Positions 1 through 7,140 of a stretch of 7,942 bases of DNA are shown here, piece after piece. A program made the position numbers and the translations under genes. The stretch lies in contig CAIZHL010000203.1 in NCBI GenBank assembly GCA_903932755.1, positions 1-7,942 on the forward strand. Reading direction: 5' to 3'. The notes beneath the pieces were generated by a model. It saw only the letters and a program-made list of their open reading frames with translations, did no database searches and was not told the origin of the DNA. The DNA comes from an uncultured beta proteobacterium (lineage in GTDB: Bacteria; Pseudomonadota; Gammaproteobacteria; Burkholderiales; Rhodocyclaceae). Position 1 is the stretch's first letter; the number at the start of each line of letters is the position of its first letter.

Positions 1-453
1 GCCAAGCGCTATCCCGATGCAGTGTTTCAGGAAATGCTTGAGCCGGCAGATCGCGAAGTCACTTGTGCCGTGTACCGTAAGCGGGACGGCGAGGTCTTAA
101 GTCTTCTGATGTTGAGGCGCTTGACGGGGGGCTTCACGGGGTGGGCAAAAACAATCGATGATGAGCAAACTTCGCAAATGTGCGCGCGCATAGCGGAAGG
201 GCTTGATTTGCGAGGAAGCATGAATGTGCAATTGCGACTCACCGATAAAGGCCCACGGGTGTTTGAAATCAACCCCCGCTTTTCGTCCACCGTACTGATG
301 CGTCATCGTATAGGCTTTACCGACGTACTTTGGGCGATTGAAGAAGCGGAAGGACGGACCGTAAGCTATCCGACAATTGCCGGTAACAAAATTATGGTTC
401 GAGTTCAGGGAGCTGCTATTTTTGACGCGATGGAAGCCGGAGAAAGACAATGA
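1..453 (+). CDS. ATP-grasp domain protein, 3' part only (5' end outside window)
   Basis: The frame is open from base 1 with no start needed, so the gene is cut by the left edge; 150 codons remain. The fragment is the C-terminal half of an ATP-grasp fold related to the CarB and biotin-carboxylase type. It has the strand-turn-strand 'NVQLRLTDKGPRVFEINPRF', in which E89, N91 and R93 of the fragment match the family's Mg-ATP-binding Glu-x-Asn-x-Arg. ATP-grasp enzymes activate a carboxylate as an acyl phosphate and join it to an amine, thiol or similar nucleophile; the substrate here cannot be read. The stop overlaps the pseI start (ATGA), so the two are probably translationally coupled. As I recall, ATP-grasp genes are often found inside pseudaminic or legionaminic acid clusters, which suggests a role in nonulosonate tailoring or another cluster step. 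The family call is firm; the specific function is unknown. Confidence 0.8.
   Translation, partial: AKRYPDAVFQEMLEPADREVTCAVYRKRDGEVLSLLMLRRLTGGFTGWAKTIDDEQTSQMCARIAEGLDLRGSMNVQLRLTDKGPRVFEINPRFSSTVLMRHRIGFTDVLWAIEEAEGRTVSYPTIAGNKIMVRVQGAAIFDAMEAGERQ
439..442 (+). promoter_or_regulatory. Ribosome-binding site of pseI
   Basis: GGAG lies 7 bases before the ATG at 450, inside the last codons of the ATP-grasp gene. It supports that ATG as the pseI start and the coupled reading of the two genes. Confidence 0.55.
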
Positions 454-1496
454 TCAAGATAGCCGGAAGAAAAGTCGGCGCTGACGAGACGCCGTTTGTC
501 ATTGCCGAAATGTCCGGAAACCATAATCAATCTCTTGAGCGAGCACTGGAGATTGTTGATGCGGCGGCTAAGACGGGTGCCCATGCACTAAAGATCCAGA
601 CGTACTCGCCAGACACTATGACGATTGATCTGGACGAGCGCGAATTCCATATTAGCGACCCGAAGAGCCTTTGGGCAGGCACTTCGCTCTACAAGCTTTA
701 TGGCGAGGCTTATACTCCGTGGGAATGGCATGAACCCATCTTCAACCGGGCGCGTGAACTCGGCATGATCCCGTTCAGCACGCCATTCGACGATACCGCC
801 GTGGACTTTCTCGAAAGTATGGATGTACAGTGTTACAAGATCTCTTCGTTCGAGAATACAGACCTGCCATTGATTCGTCGTGTTGCGGCCACCGGCAAGC
901 CGCTGATTATTTCCACCGGTATGGCTACGGTGGCAGAACTGGACGAAACTGTTCGCGCTGCCCGCGAGGCGGGGTGCGCGAAATTGGTTCTGCTCAAATG
1001 CACCAGTACGTATCCGGCCACGGCGCAAGATACCAATATCCTGACGATTCCGCATTTGCGGGAACTGTTTGGCTGCGAAGTCGGATTGTCTGATCACACG
1101 ATAGGAATTGGCGTTTCCGTGGCTAGCATTGCGCTAGGTGCTACTGTCATCGAAAAACACTTCACGCTCAGGCGTGCCGATGGCGGGGTGGACAGTGCTT
1201 TCTCCATGGAACCGGCCGAGATGGAGCAACTGGTGGTGGAAAGCCAGCGCGCTTGGCAGGCGCTTGGGCAGGTGAGCTATGGGCCGACAGGCGCGGAGCA
1301 ACGGTCGATCCAGTTTCGCCGCTCGCTGTACGTGGTACAGGACATCAAGGCGGGTGCTTTGCTGACGCGGGAGAATGTACGTGCAATTCGGCCGGGACTA
1401 GGATTGCCCACCAAATATTTAGAGTCGTTGCTGGCAATGCAAGTGAGGCAGGATGTGAAGCGCGGAACGCCTTTGACATGGGATGTTTTTCGTTGA
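450..1496 (+). CDS. pseI: Pseudaminic acid synthase
   Basis: This 348-residue protein is full length for the NeuB/PseI sialic acid synthase family. It condenses 2,4-diacetamido-2,4,6-trideoxy-L-altrose with phosphoenolpyruvate to make pseudaminic acid in the cytoplasm. The N-terminal TIM barrel shows AEMSGNHN (19-26), KIQTY (48-52), KISSFE (130-135), CTSTYP, GLSDHT (212-217), EKHFTL (235-240) and DSAFSMEP (248-255). H216 and H237 have the same spacing as the two metal-binding histidines known in meningococcal NeuB. A C-terminal antifreeze-like SAF domain covers about 290-346 (RRSLY, RPG, KRGTPLTWD). AEMSGNHNQS, the YTPWEWH segment and SFENTDLPL point to PseI rather than NeuB or LegI. The start is the ATG with GGAG 7 bases upstream, overlapping the previous stop. 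Other pse genes (pseB, C, F, G, H) are not in this window and may lie to the left. Confidence 0.93.
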   Translation: MIKIAGRKVGADETPFVIAEMSGNHNQSLERALEIVDAAAKTGAHALKIQTYSPDTMTIDLDEREFHISDPKSLWAGTSLYKLYGEAYTPWEWHEPIFNRARELGMIPFSTPFDDTAVDFLESMDVQCYKISSFENTDLPLIRRVAATGKPLIISTGMATVAELDETVRAAREAGCAKLVLLKCTSTYPATAQDTNILTIPHLRELFGCEVGLSDHTIGIGVSVASIALGATVIEKHFTLRRADGGVDSAFSMEPAEMEQLVVESQRAWQALGQVSYGPTGAEQRSIQFRRSLYVVQDIKAGALLTRENVRAIRPGLGLPTKYLESLLAMQVRQDVKRGTPLTWDVFR

Positions 1497-1590
1497 GGAT
1501 TCAGGTACAAGGTACTGATCAACGGGTGTGCAAACTTTGGCGCGATATCGAATCGAGGTCGTATCTCACCACTTTCTTTGCGCGCCTCGA
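1497..1590 (+). other. Short intergenic spacer, largest gap in the window
   Basis: These 94 bases separate pseI from the ATG of the PFTS-like gene. I see no convincing hairpin with a T-run, no clear -35/-10 pair and no strong Shine-Dalgarno. If the GTG at 1528 is the true start, the gap shrinks to 31 bases. Confidence 0.4.
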
Positions 1591-3159
1591 ATGAATAGCA
1601 ACCAGATCAATCTGGCCTTTGAAAGCGAGGTGCAAAATGCCTCCAATTGGCTCGATGGCAAGGTATTGGGCATTTGTGGGTATTCGACCACTGTGTTGAA
1701 GGATCGACTGATACAGCGCTTGGTTGAAGTTGCCCTAGGTCCATATAGAAGTCTAGCCGCTGGCCTTCTGAGGTCCGGTCGCGATGGCATTTCCATTGCC
1801 GGAACGCGGATTGATTGTGGCCAAGCCCATTTCGAACTCGGATCGGGCCGGATAGCCGTACCGCTGTTCCGATGGATGCGGGCTCAGATGGAGTTTTTTG
1901 TCCACTGGGCCTATTGTCTGACGGCAATAGTCGCCGTTTCCAACGAAAGAAAAACAGATTCGCCAGTGGTCCTGGTATTTGGTGTGGGTGAAGAGAGCCT
2001 TTTCCAAGACGGTTGTGACAGCCGTTTCGTCAGCTACTGCCGCGCTGGACCGATCAAGCCGCTACGCGCCGGACGACGGTATATTGTTCAGTCAGCAACA
2101 AGAGGTGTTTGTTCCACCGACCAGAGCTTTTCCTATTGCAGATCCCCGCTCATTGGTCTGCTTCGTGAGTCGAGGATTGGATTCATGGGGCGCCTGGTGA
2201 TGTTAGTCAATCATCTGGCACTGCTCTTTACATACGCGCTAGCTACGCTTCGGTTCCCCACTTTTTCTTTGTTAGCGAGGGATTTCGCCTACGGCGGAAT
2301 TTCTGCTGAAATTGAGCGACGTGGCTTGATTGCCTCGGTGATTTTGACTAGTTCTAATTACACAAACCAGCCACTATGGACAAGGGTATTGCCGTGTTCA
2401 AGAATACACATGGTTTGGTACTCGCAGAACGTTAAACCGATAGTCTATAAAAGTGATGGGACTGAGTCCGATATTCCCAACCAGCGCTGGACAAGAATCG
2501 GTACTCTCTGGTTGTGGACCGCAGCCCTGGCGGAATATGCCAAACGAATCATTCCGGATGCGAAGATTGAAGTGGTGGGCCCAATTCTTTGGTATCTTCC
2601 CGAAATAAGTCAACCACCGGAAGACAGACTATGCATCGCTATATTCGATGTTCCAGCACTCACTGACGACACCGCGTGGTGGGTCGGCTTGTTTCCAAAT
2701 TATTATTGTGCCACCAACCTGTCTGCGTTTCTCGATGACATCATCGGACTGAAAGCCGGACTTGAAAAGTGTTTCCAATTGCCGGTTTCATTTGCCCTGA
2801 AGACCAAGCGTCAGTACTATCCGAGCTACGACCGGTCGTACTTCGACTATCTTGAGCATCTGGGTTTGACCGGCGCTATCTCGCTGGTGCCCCATGAAAC
2901 GAACATGTACGCGCTCATATCGGGAAGTCATCTGGTCATGGCCTATCCTTTTTCATCTCCAGCCTATATCGCCGATGCTTTGGGGATATCATCCATCTAC
3001 TATGACCCGACGGATTCAATCGTTCGCTGCGACTTCGGCGACCCACCATCCCTGATCCAGTTCGCCAGGACGAAGGGGGAACTGCGCGACTTGTCATTTG
3101 CGGCTTTGGAACGGGCCATGGATGATGCGAATGGACGACCATCCAATTACGTGGTCTGA
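1591..3159 (+). CDS. Polysaccharide biosynthesis protein resembling the PFTS-motif family
   Basis: This protein has 522 residues from the ATG at 1591; a GTG at 1528 in the same frame would add 21. Neither start has a clear Shine-Dalgarno sequence; the ATG is preferred because the extra residues look non-conserved. It resembles the poorly characterised 'polysaccharide biosynthesis PFTS motif' proteins of surface-glycan clusters. Visible features are an N-terminal domain of no known motif, a hydrophobic stretch at about 197-222, a WYSQN segment at 276-280, GPILWYLP at 330-337, and AYPFSSPAYIADALG at 451-465, where the family's PFTS reads PFSS. A position after a strand and before a helix late in the protein recalls the nucleotide-sugar-binding half of GT-B glycosyltransferases, so transfer of a sugar, perhaps the nonulosonate, is possible but unproven. 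The gene looks richer in A+T than those downstream. It ends 3 bases before the next gene. Confidence 0.65.
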   Translation: MNSNQINLAFESEVQNASNWLDGKVLGICGYSTTVLKDRLIQRLVEVALGPYRSLAAGLLRSGRDGISIAGTRIDCGQAHFELGSGRIAVPLFRWMRAQMEFFVHWAYCLTAIVAVSNERKTDSPVVLVFGVGEESLFQDGCDSRFVSYCRAGPIKPLRAGRRYIVQSATRGVCSTDQSFSYCRSPLIGLLRESRIGFMGRLVMLVNHLALLFTYALATLRFPTFSLLARDFAYGGISAEIERRGLIASVILTSSNYTNQPLWTRVLPCSRIHMVWYSQNVKPIVYKSDGTESDIPNQRWTRIGTLWLWTAALAEYAKRIIPDAKIEVVGPILWYLPEISQPPEDRLCIAIFDVPALTDDTAWWVGLFPNYYCATNLSAFLDDIIGLKAGLEKCFQLPVSFALKTKRQYYPSYDRSYFDYLEHLGLTGAISLVPHETNMYALISGSHLVMAYPFSSPAYIADALGISSIYYDPTDSIVRCDFGDPPSLIQFARTKGELRDLSFAALERAMDDANGRPSNYVV

Positions 3160-3162
3160 CCG

Positions 3163-3867
3163 ATGGCCCAAGCACTTTCGCTGCCGTGCATCGTGGTCTG
3201 TTCGACAGGCAGAGAGTGGGCCGAGATGGCGGCGGAACTGATCGGGTCATCCGTTGTGGCCGCAATTTCCCGCCAAGGCGCCTGTTCTCTCATGCTCACG
3301 GGTGGAAACACCGCCGAGCGCCTCTATAATTTTTGGGCCAAGTCATTCGCACTGCCAAGGGATGGCATGCGGTACTTTTTTGGGGATGAGCGTTGCGTAC
3401 CACCGACGCACAGGGATAGCAACTTCGGCTTGGTAATGAGGACCTTGTTCGCAAACGAGAGGCCTTCCAGTGCTTGCGTGAACCGTATGGAGGCAGACGA
3501 TCCGGATCGGGATGCTGCAGCGAGGAGATACGAGGCATTGCTTCCCGAACGGATCGACATCCTGTTGCTGGGATTGGGAACTGACGGCCATGTTGCTTCC
3601 CTGTTTCCCTACAGCGAGGCCTTGCGTGCGACGGAGCGGACCGTGCTGCCGGTGAAGGGTCCGGATTCGGGACATCCGCGCTTGAGCATTACCTGCAAGG
3701 TTGTCGCCAACGCGGAAGCGGTCTTTCTTCTGGCGACGGGCGAAGAGAAGGGAAGGGTTCTGGCGGAGGCAATGCGATCGCCTCATGACGTCATGTCGCT
3801 GCCGGTACGCATGGCATTGAACGCTACCTGGTTGCTGGATGAGGCGGCTGCAGGGCAGCTGCGATAG
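3163..3867 (+). CDS. pgl: 6-phosphogluconolactonase family protein
   Basis: At 234 residues this is normal length for bacterial 6-phosphogluconolactonase (DevB/Pgl), the enzyme that opens 6-phosphoglucono-1,5-lactone. It shows the phosphate loop SLMLTGGNTAERLY (42-55), GDERCVP (74-80) followed by HRDSN (83-87), the catalytic LGLGTDGHVASLFP (136-149) with H143, PRLSIT (172-177), and the typical C-terminal TWLLDEAAAG. ASLFP after the DGH motif separates it from glucosamine-6-phosphate deaminases, which have an AFNEP-like sequence there. The ATG lies 3 bases after the previous stop, so it is probably co-transcribed. Housekeeping pgl normally sits with zwf or edd; neither is here. In this glycan locus it may hydrolyse another sugar lactone, for instance a product of the Gfo/Idh dehydrogenase downstream. 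The family is secure; the physiological substrate is inferred. Confidence 0.86.
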   Translation: MAQALSLPCIVVCSTGREWAEMAAELIGSSVVAAISRQGACSLMLTGGNTAERLYNFWAKSFALPRDGMRYFFGDERCVPPTHRDSNFGLVMRTLFANERPSSACVNRMEADDPDRDAAARRYEALLPERIDILLLGLGTDGHVASLFPYSEALRATERTVLPVKGPDSGHPRLSITCKVVANAEAVFLLATGEEKGRVLAEAMRSPHDVMSLPVRMALNATWLLDEAAAGQLR

Positions 3868-3879
3868 TAACTTCTCGAA

Positions 3880-3883
3880 AAGG
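3880..3883 (+). promoter_or_regulatory. Ribosome-binding site deciding a TTG start
   Basis: AAGG, within GAAAAGG, lies 9 bases before TTG 3893. The alternative ATG at 3839 inside the lactonase gene has no comparable signal, so this site favours the TTG start of the methyltransferase. Confidence 0.4.
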
Positions 3884-3892
3884 CATAACAGT

Positions 3893-4732
3893 TTGAAAAA
3901 GCTCATCAAGGCAGGCATTAAACAATTGATCGACTGGTCGGTTGCCCTCATGGGGAAGACGCTTCCCGGGCGCTACATATACGCCAGGATTGTCGGCGAC
4001 GCGATGAATCGAACCCGGACGGCATCCCATCAGGGTACGAGCCTGAGTTTTGCCGTACCCAATGCGCTGAATCAATATCGCGTCGATACCTTTTCCACAA
4101 AGGAACCGGAGACCCTGGAATGGATTGACGGAATTCCCGAGGGTTCGGTGGTCTGGGATATCGGGGCGAACGTCGGCCTGTACGCCTGTTATGCGGCCAA
4201 GCACCGCAATTGCAGGGTTTTTGCTTTCGAGCCATCGGTCTTCAACCTTGAACTGCTGGCGCGCAATGTATTTTTGAATGGCTTGACCGAGCGGGTAACC
4301 CTGGTACCGCTGCCGCTGTCGGATGGATTGGCGGTCAGCACCCTTAACATGACCACTACCGAATGGGGCGGCGCGCTGTCAAGTTTTGGCCAGGAATACG
4401 GCCATGACGGAAAGCTCATGCGCCAGGTATTCAAGTTTCCGACCATAGGCCTTTCCATGGTTGATGCGGCTGAACTGCTGAGGATTCCTCAACCCGACTT
4501 TATAAAGATGGATGTCGACGGTATCGAGCACCTGATTCTCAAGGGTGGAATGCCATTGCTGAAGACCATAAAAGGCATCCTGATCGAGATAAATGACAGT
4601 TTCAAAGCCCAGGCCAATGATTCGAGCATGTACTTGCAGCAGGCAGGGCTTTCACTGCGCGAAAAGAGGCATGCGGAAGTGTTCGACACCGGCATGGCCC
4701 AGTACACCTTCAATCAGATATGGGTCAGATAG
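3893..4732 (+). CDS. FkbM-family SAM-dependent methyltransferase
   Basis: This protein has 279 residues from TTG 3893, which follows an AAGG site at good distance; starting at ATG 3839 would add 18 residues and overlap the lactonase gene by 29 bases. The FkbM domain shows motif I VVWDIGANVGLYACYAA (about 86-102), the acidic loop FAFEPS (110-115), and the family's late motif IKMDVDGIEHLILKGG (204-219), followed by the strand GILIEIND. FkbM enzymes are generally O-methyltransferases that act on sugars or polyketides. Here the likely target is a hydroxyl on a glycan residue or an intermediate made by this cluster. The first 25 residues are basic and amphipathic (KKLIKAGIKQLIDW), without a cleavable signal. 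It lies 25 bases after the lactonase stop and 38 bases before the Gfo/Idh gene. The family is secure; the acceptor is unknown and the start is uncertain. Confidence 0.85.
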   Translation: MKKLIKAGIKQLIDWSVALMGKTLPGRYIYARIVGDAMNRTRTASHQGTSLSFAVPNALNQYRVDTFSTKEPETLEWIDGIPEGSVVWDIGANVGLYACYAAKHRNCRVFAFEPSVFNLELLARNVFLNGLTERVTLVPLPLSDGLAVSTLNMTTTEWGGALSSFGQEYGHDGKLMRQVFKFPTIGLSMVDAAELLRIPQPDFIKMDVDGIEHLILKGGMPLLKTIKGILIEINDSFKAQANDSSMYLQQAGLSLREKRHAEVFDTGMAQYTFNQIWVR

Positions 4733-4770
4733 GAATACCTCTGTCTCCGTCGGAAGCAAATTGAGAAATC

Positions 4771-5817
4771 ATGTCTAGCGTGAAAGTTGGAATCGCAGGG
4801 TTCGGAGTGGTTGGCAGGCGCCGCAAGGACTGCATCGAGCGGCATCCGCAGATGCAGGTGGTTGCAGTCTGCGACCAGAGCTTCGAGGGGGAAGGGACGC
4901 TTCCCGACGGCACCCGGTATTTCCGGGACTACCGTCGTTTGCTGGCCGAAGGCCTGGATGCGCTGATTGTCTGCCTGACGAACGACATCGCCGCCGAAGT
5001 GACGATCGCCGGCCTGGAATCCGGCATGCACGTATTTTGCGAAAAACCGCCCGGGCGCAGCGTCGAGGACATCGTGAGGGTCATCTCGCACGAGCGCCGC
5101 CATCCCGGGCTGAAGCTGATGTACGGTTTCAATCACCGCTACCACGAGTCGGTGCAGGAGTCCCTCGCCATCATGCGTTCCGGGGAACTCGGCAAGGTCA
5201 TCAACATGCGTGGCGTGTATGGCAAGGCCAAGCTCATCACCTTCAACCAGCCGGACTGGCGCACCAGGCGTGAAATTGCCGGCGGCGGCGTGCTGCTTGA
5301 CCAGGGCATACACATGGTCGACCTGATGCGCCTGCTGGGCGGCGATTTCACCGAGGTGCACAGTTTCGTTTCGAACAGCCATTGGGGCTACGATGTCGAG
5401 GACAATGCTTACGCCCTGATGCGCACCGCCGAAGGCGTGGTCGGCATGCTCAATTCCTCTGCCACCCAATGGCGGCATCGCTTCCATCTCGACATCAACC
5501 TGGACCGGGGCAGTCTGATCCTGGGCGGAATTCTTTCCGGCACCAAGAGCTACGGAGCGGAGACATTGACCGTGGTGCGCGCCGATCCCGACAATGATCG
5601 CGGCGACCCCAAGGAAGTCATCACCCGCTACAACCGGGATCCTTCCTGGGATGACGAGATGCGCGCATTTGCCGACTCCGTTCTGAACGACAAACCGGTG
5701 CAAAGCGGCACTTCGGACGATGCACTGCGTACCATGCAACTGGTTTTCAAGATCTATTACGCCGATCCTGCCTGGCGCAAGGCCTTCAACATTCAAGACC
5801 CGGACATCCATGAATAA
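4771..5817 (+). CDS. Gfo/Idh/MocA-family sugar oxidoreductase
   Basis: This 348-residue protein has a typical Gfo/Idh/MocA length. The N-terminal Rossmann fold begins VKVGIAGFGVVG with the GxGxxG at 10-15, and CEKPPGRS (90-97) carries the conserved Glu-Lys-Pro whose lysine (K92) sits at the active site. The C-terminal domain has GGGVLLDQGIHMVDLM (171-186), with D177 and H181 at the positions of the family's catalytic pair. Members use NAD(P) to oxidise or reduce a sugar, sugar phosphate, nucleotide sugar or inositol hydroxyl. The substrate here is unknown. With a lactonase nearby, oxidation at C1 of a sugar phosphate to a lactone is one option; oxidation at C3 or C4 of a nucleotide sugar is another. 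The ATG has only a weak upstream GAGA. The stop is overlapped by the SIS gene by 8 bases, so the two are probably coupled. Confidence 0.88.
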   Translation: MSSVKVGIAGFGVVGRRRKDCIERHPQMQVVAVCDQSFEGEGTLPDGTRYFRDYRRLLAEGLDALIVCLTNDIAAEVTIAGLESGMHVFCEKPPGRSVEDIVRVISHERRHPGLKLMYGFNHRYHESVQESLAIMRSGELGKVINMRGVYGKAKLITFNQPDWRTRREIAGGGVLLDQGIHMVDLMRLLGGDFTEVHSFVSNSHWGYDVEDNAYALMRTAEGVVGMLNSSATQWRHRFHLDINLDRGSLILGGILSGTKSYGAETLTVVRADPDNDRGDPKEVITRYNRDPSWDDEMRAFADSVLNDKPVQSGTSDDALRTMQLVFKIYYADPAWRKAFNIQDPDIHE

Positions 5818-6421
5818 CATCGATCGTTTTTTTACCTCCGATCCCGCCGCATTCGCCGACGCCTATATCCAGTACCTGCAAGCCGTATTGAAGGGCATCG
5901 AGGTCAATGAGGTCGCGGGCTTCGTTGCAACCTTGCTGGACGCCCGCGAGCGCGGAGCGACGGTATTCTTTGTCGGCAATGGCGGAAGTGCCGCCACGGC
6001 GAGTCACTTCGCCAATGACCTGGCGATCGGTACCAACGACTACGAGAAGCCGTTCCGCGCCATCAGCCTGACCGACAACGTTCCGGTACTCACGGCGCTG
6101 GGCAATGATTTTGGCTACGAAGAGATTTTCGTTCGGCAACTGCGGATACTGGGTCGTCCGGGCGACGTACTGGTCGGCATTTCCGCCTCCGGCAATTCGC
6201 CAAACCTGATCCGGGCATTCGACTATGCAAACACGGCCGGGATCAAGACCGTGGCGATCACCGCATTCGACGGCGGCGGGATGAAGGCCATGGCGACCGA
6301 GGGAATCCACGTGCCGACCGGGCCAAAGGAATACGGGCCTGCCGAGGATGCGCACATGGTCCTTGATCATCTTGTCGGCGCCTATTTGATGCGCTATGTG
6401 AAAGCCGGGGGAAAGCGCTGA
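5810..6421 (+). CDS. SIS-domain sugar isomerase, GmhA-like (phosphoheptose isomerase family)
   Basis: At 203 residues this is close to the usual GmhA length. GmhA converts sedoheptulose 7-phosphate to D-glycero-D-manno-heptose 7-phosphate. The single SIS domain shows FFVGNGGSAATASHF (53-67), the phosphate loop ISASGNSPN (124-132) and PAEDAHMVLDH (177-187) in the C-terminal helix. H66 and H187 match metal and active-site histidines known in GmhA. The known Glu65 and Gln172 appear here as D70 and E179, a pattern of polysaccharide-cluster paralogues rather than housekeeping GmhA. The substrate could therefore be a heptose phosphate or another ketose phosphate. The start at ATG 5810 overlaps the Gfo/Idh stop by 8 bases. 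A longer reading from 5720 would overlap that gene by almost 100 bases and adds residues that do not look conserved. No strong Shine-Dalgarno is seen, which is consistent with re-initiation. Confidence 0.85.
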   Translation: MNNIDRFFTSDPAAFADAYIQYLQAVLKGIEVNEVAGFVATLLDARERGATVFFVGNGGSAATASHFANDLAIGTNDYEKPFRAISLTDNVPVLTALGNDFGYEEIFVRQLRILGRPGDVLVGISASGNSPNLIRAFDYANTAGIKTVAITAFDGGGMKAMATEGIHVPTGPKEYGPAEDAHMVLDHLVGAYLMRYVKAGGKR

Positions 6422-6423
6422 CC

Positions 6424-7140
6424 ATGCGTTTTGCCGGCAAGAAGGTTTTCGTCACCGGGGCCTCGCGGGGGATAGGAAACGCAATCGCCGCGATGTTCCG
6501 GGCCGAGGGGGCGATGGTGACGGGAACCCGCACCGCGCCGGGTGCCGCGGGCATGGATGCCTGTGACGAATGGGTGCTGGCCGATTTCTCGGATATCGGG
6601 CAGATTCGAAGCTGTGCCGAATTCGTGCGGCAGGCGGAGCCCGATGTGCTGGTGAACAATGCCGGCATCAACAGAATCGCTCCCTTTGCCGAAATCGATC
6701 CGGACGACTTCCAGCTTATCCAGCAAGTGAATGTATTCGCCCCTTTCCTGCTGTGCCGGTCGGCGCTGCCGGCCATGGCCCGCAAGCGCTGGGGCCGGAT
6801 AGTGAACGTCTCGTCGATCTGGGGAAAGATCAGCAAGGCGCACCGGGCATCCTATTCCGCCAGCAAGTTCGCCCTGGATGGAATGACCGTAGCGCTGGCC
6901 GCCGAGTACTCCGCCCATGGTGTGCTGGCCAATTGCGTGGCGCCCGGTTTCATCGATACCGACCTGACGCGGCAGGTGCTCGGGGACAACGGCATACAGG
7001 CTTTGATTCCTGCGATACCGGCGCAACGCCTTGGCCGGATAGACGAAATTGCGCGGGCCGTAGTTTGGCTTTCGAGCGAGGAGAACACCTACCTGACCGG
7101 CCAGAACATCGCCGTGGATGGAGGCTTCAGTCGTGTCTGA
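6424..7140 (+). CDS. Classical short-chain dehydrogenase/reductase
   Basis: At 238 residues this is standard for a classical SDR. The cofactor motif is TGASRGIG (11-18), then NNAG (78-81). The catalytic set N103, S131, Y144 and K148 is intact (VNVSSIWG; YSASK), followed by APGFIDTD and the C-terminal LTGQNIAVDGGFSRV end typical of FabG-like enzymes. R15, with arginine rather than an early acidic residue after strand 2, is compatible with NADP but does not prove it. It would reduce or oxidise one carbonyl or hydroxyl of a cluster intermediate; FabG-like SDRs in glycan loci commonly act on keto sugars. The ATG is 2 bases after the SIS stop, with a G-rich GGGGGAAAG 8 bases upstream. Its last 8 bases overlap the next gene. 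Specificity cannot be read from the sequence. Confidence 0.88.
   Translation: MRFAGKKVFVTGASRGIGNAIAAMFRAEGAMVTGTRTAPGAAGMDACDEWVLADFSDIGQIRSCAEFVRQAEPDVLVNNAGINRIAPFAEIDPDDFQLIQQVNVFAPFLLCRSALPAMARKRWGRIVNVSSIWGKISKAHRASYSASKFALDGMTVALAAEYSAHGVLANCVAPGFIDTDLTRQVLGDNGIQALIPAIPAQRLGRIDEIARAVVWLSSEENTYLTGQNIAVDGGFSRV
7120..7124 (+). promoter_or_regulatory. Ribosome-binding site of the cyclase gene
   Basis: A full GGAGG lies 8 bases before GTG 7133, embedded in the codons for Asp-Gly-Gly near the end of the SDR gene. It fixes the GTG as the start of the last gene, which has no nearby ATG in frame. Confidence 0.7.

Noticed and set aside
450..1496. Alternative call as N-acetylneuraminate or legionaminate synthase
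   Set aside because: AEMSGNHNQS, YTPWEWH and the SFENTDLPL segment are of the PseI type.
3163..3867. Alternative call as glucosamine-6-phosphate deaminase
   Set aside because: DGHVASLFP and the C-terminal TWLLDEAA are features of 6-phosphogluconolactonase; deaminases differ after the DGH.
3343..3951. Minus-strand open frame of 202 codons
   Set aside because: It is antisense to the lactonase gene and has no motif or ribosome-binding site.
5720..5809. Upstream extension of the SIS isomerase
   Set aside because: It would overlap the Gfo/Idh gene by 98 bases and adds 30 unconserved-looking residues; ATG 5810 gives a normal GmhA-like N-terminus.
4714..5820. Long open frame of 368 codons on the minus strand
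   Set aside because: It lies exactly opposite the Gfo/Idh gene, whose motifs are complete. The translation has no family motif and is unusually rich in His, Gln and Val, typical of an antisense shadow in G/C-ending codons.
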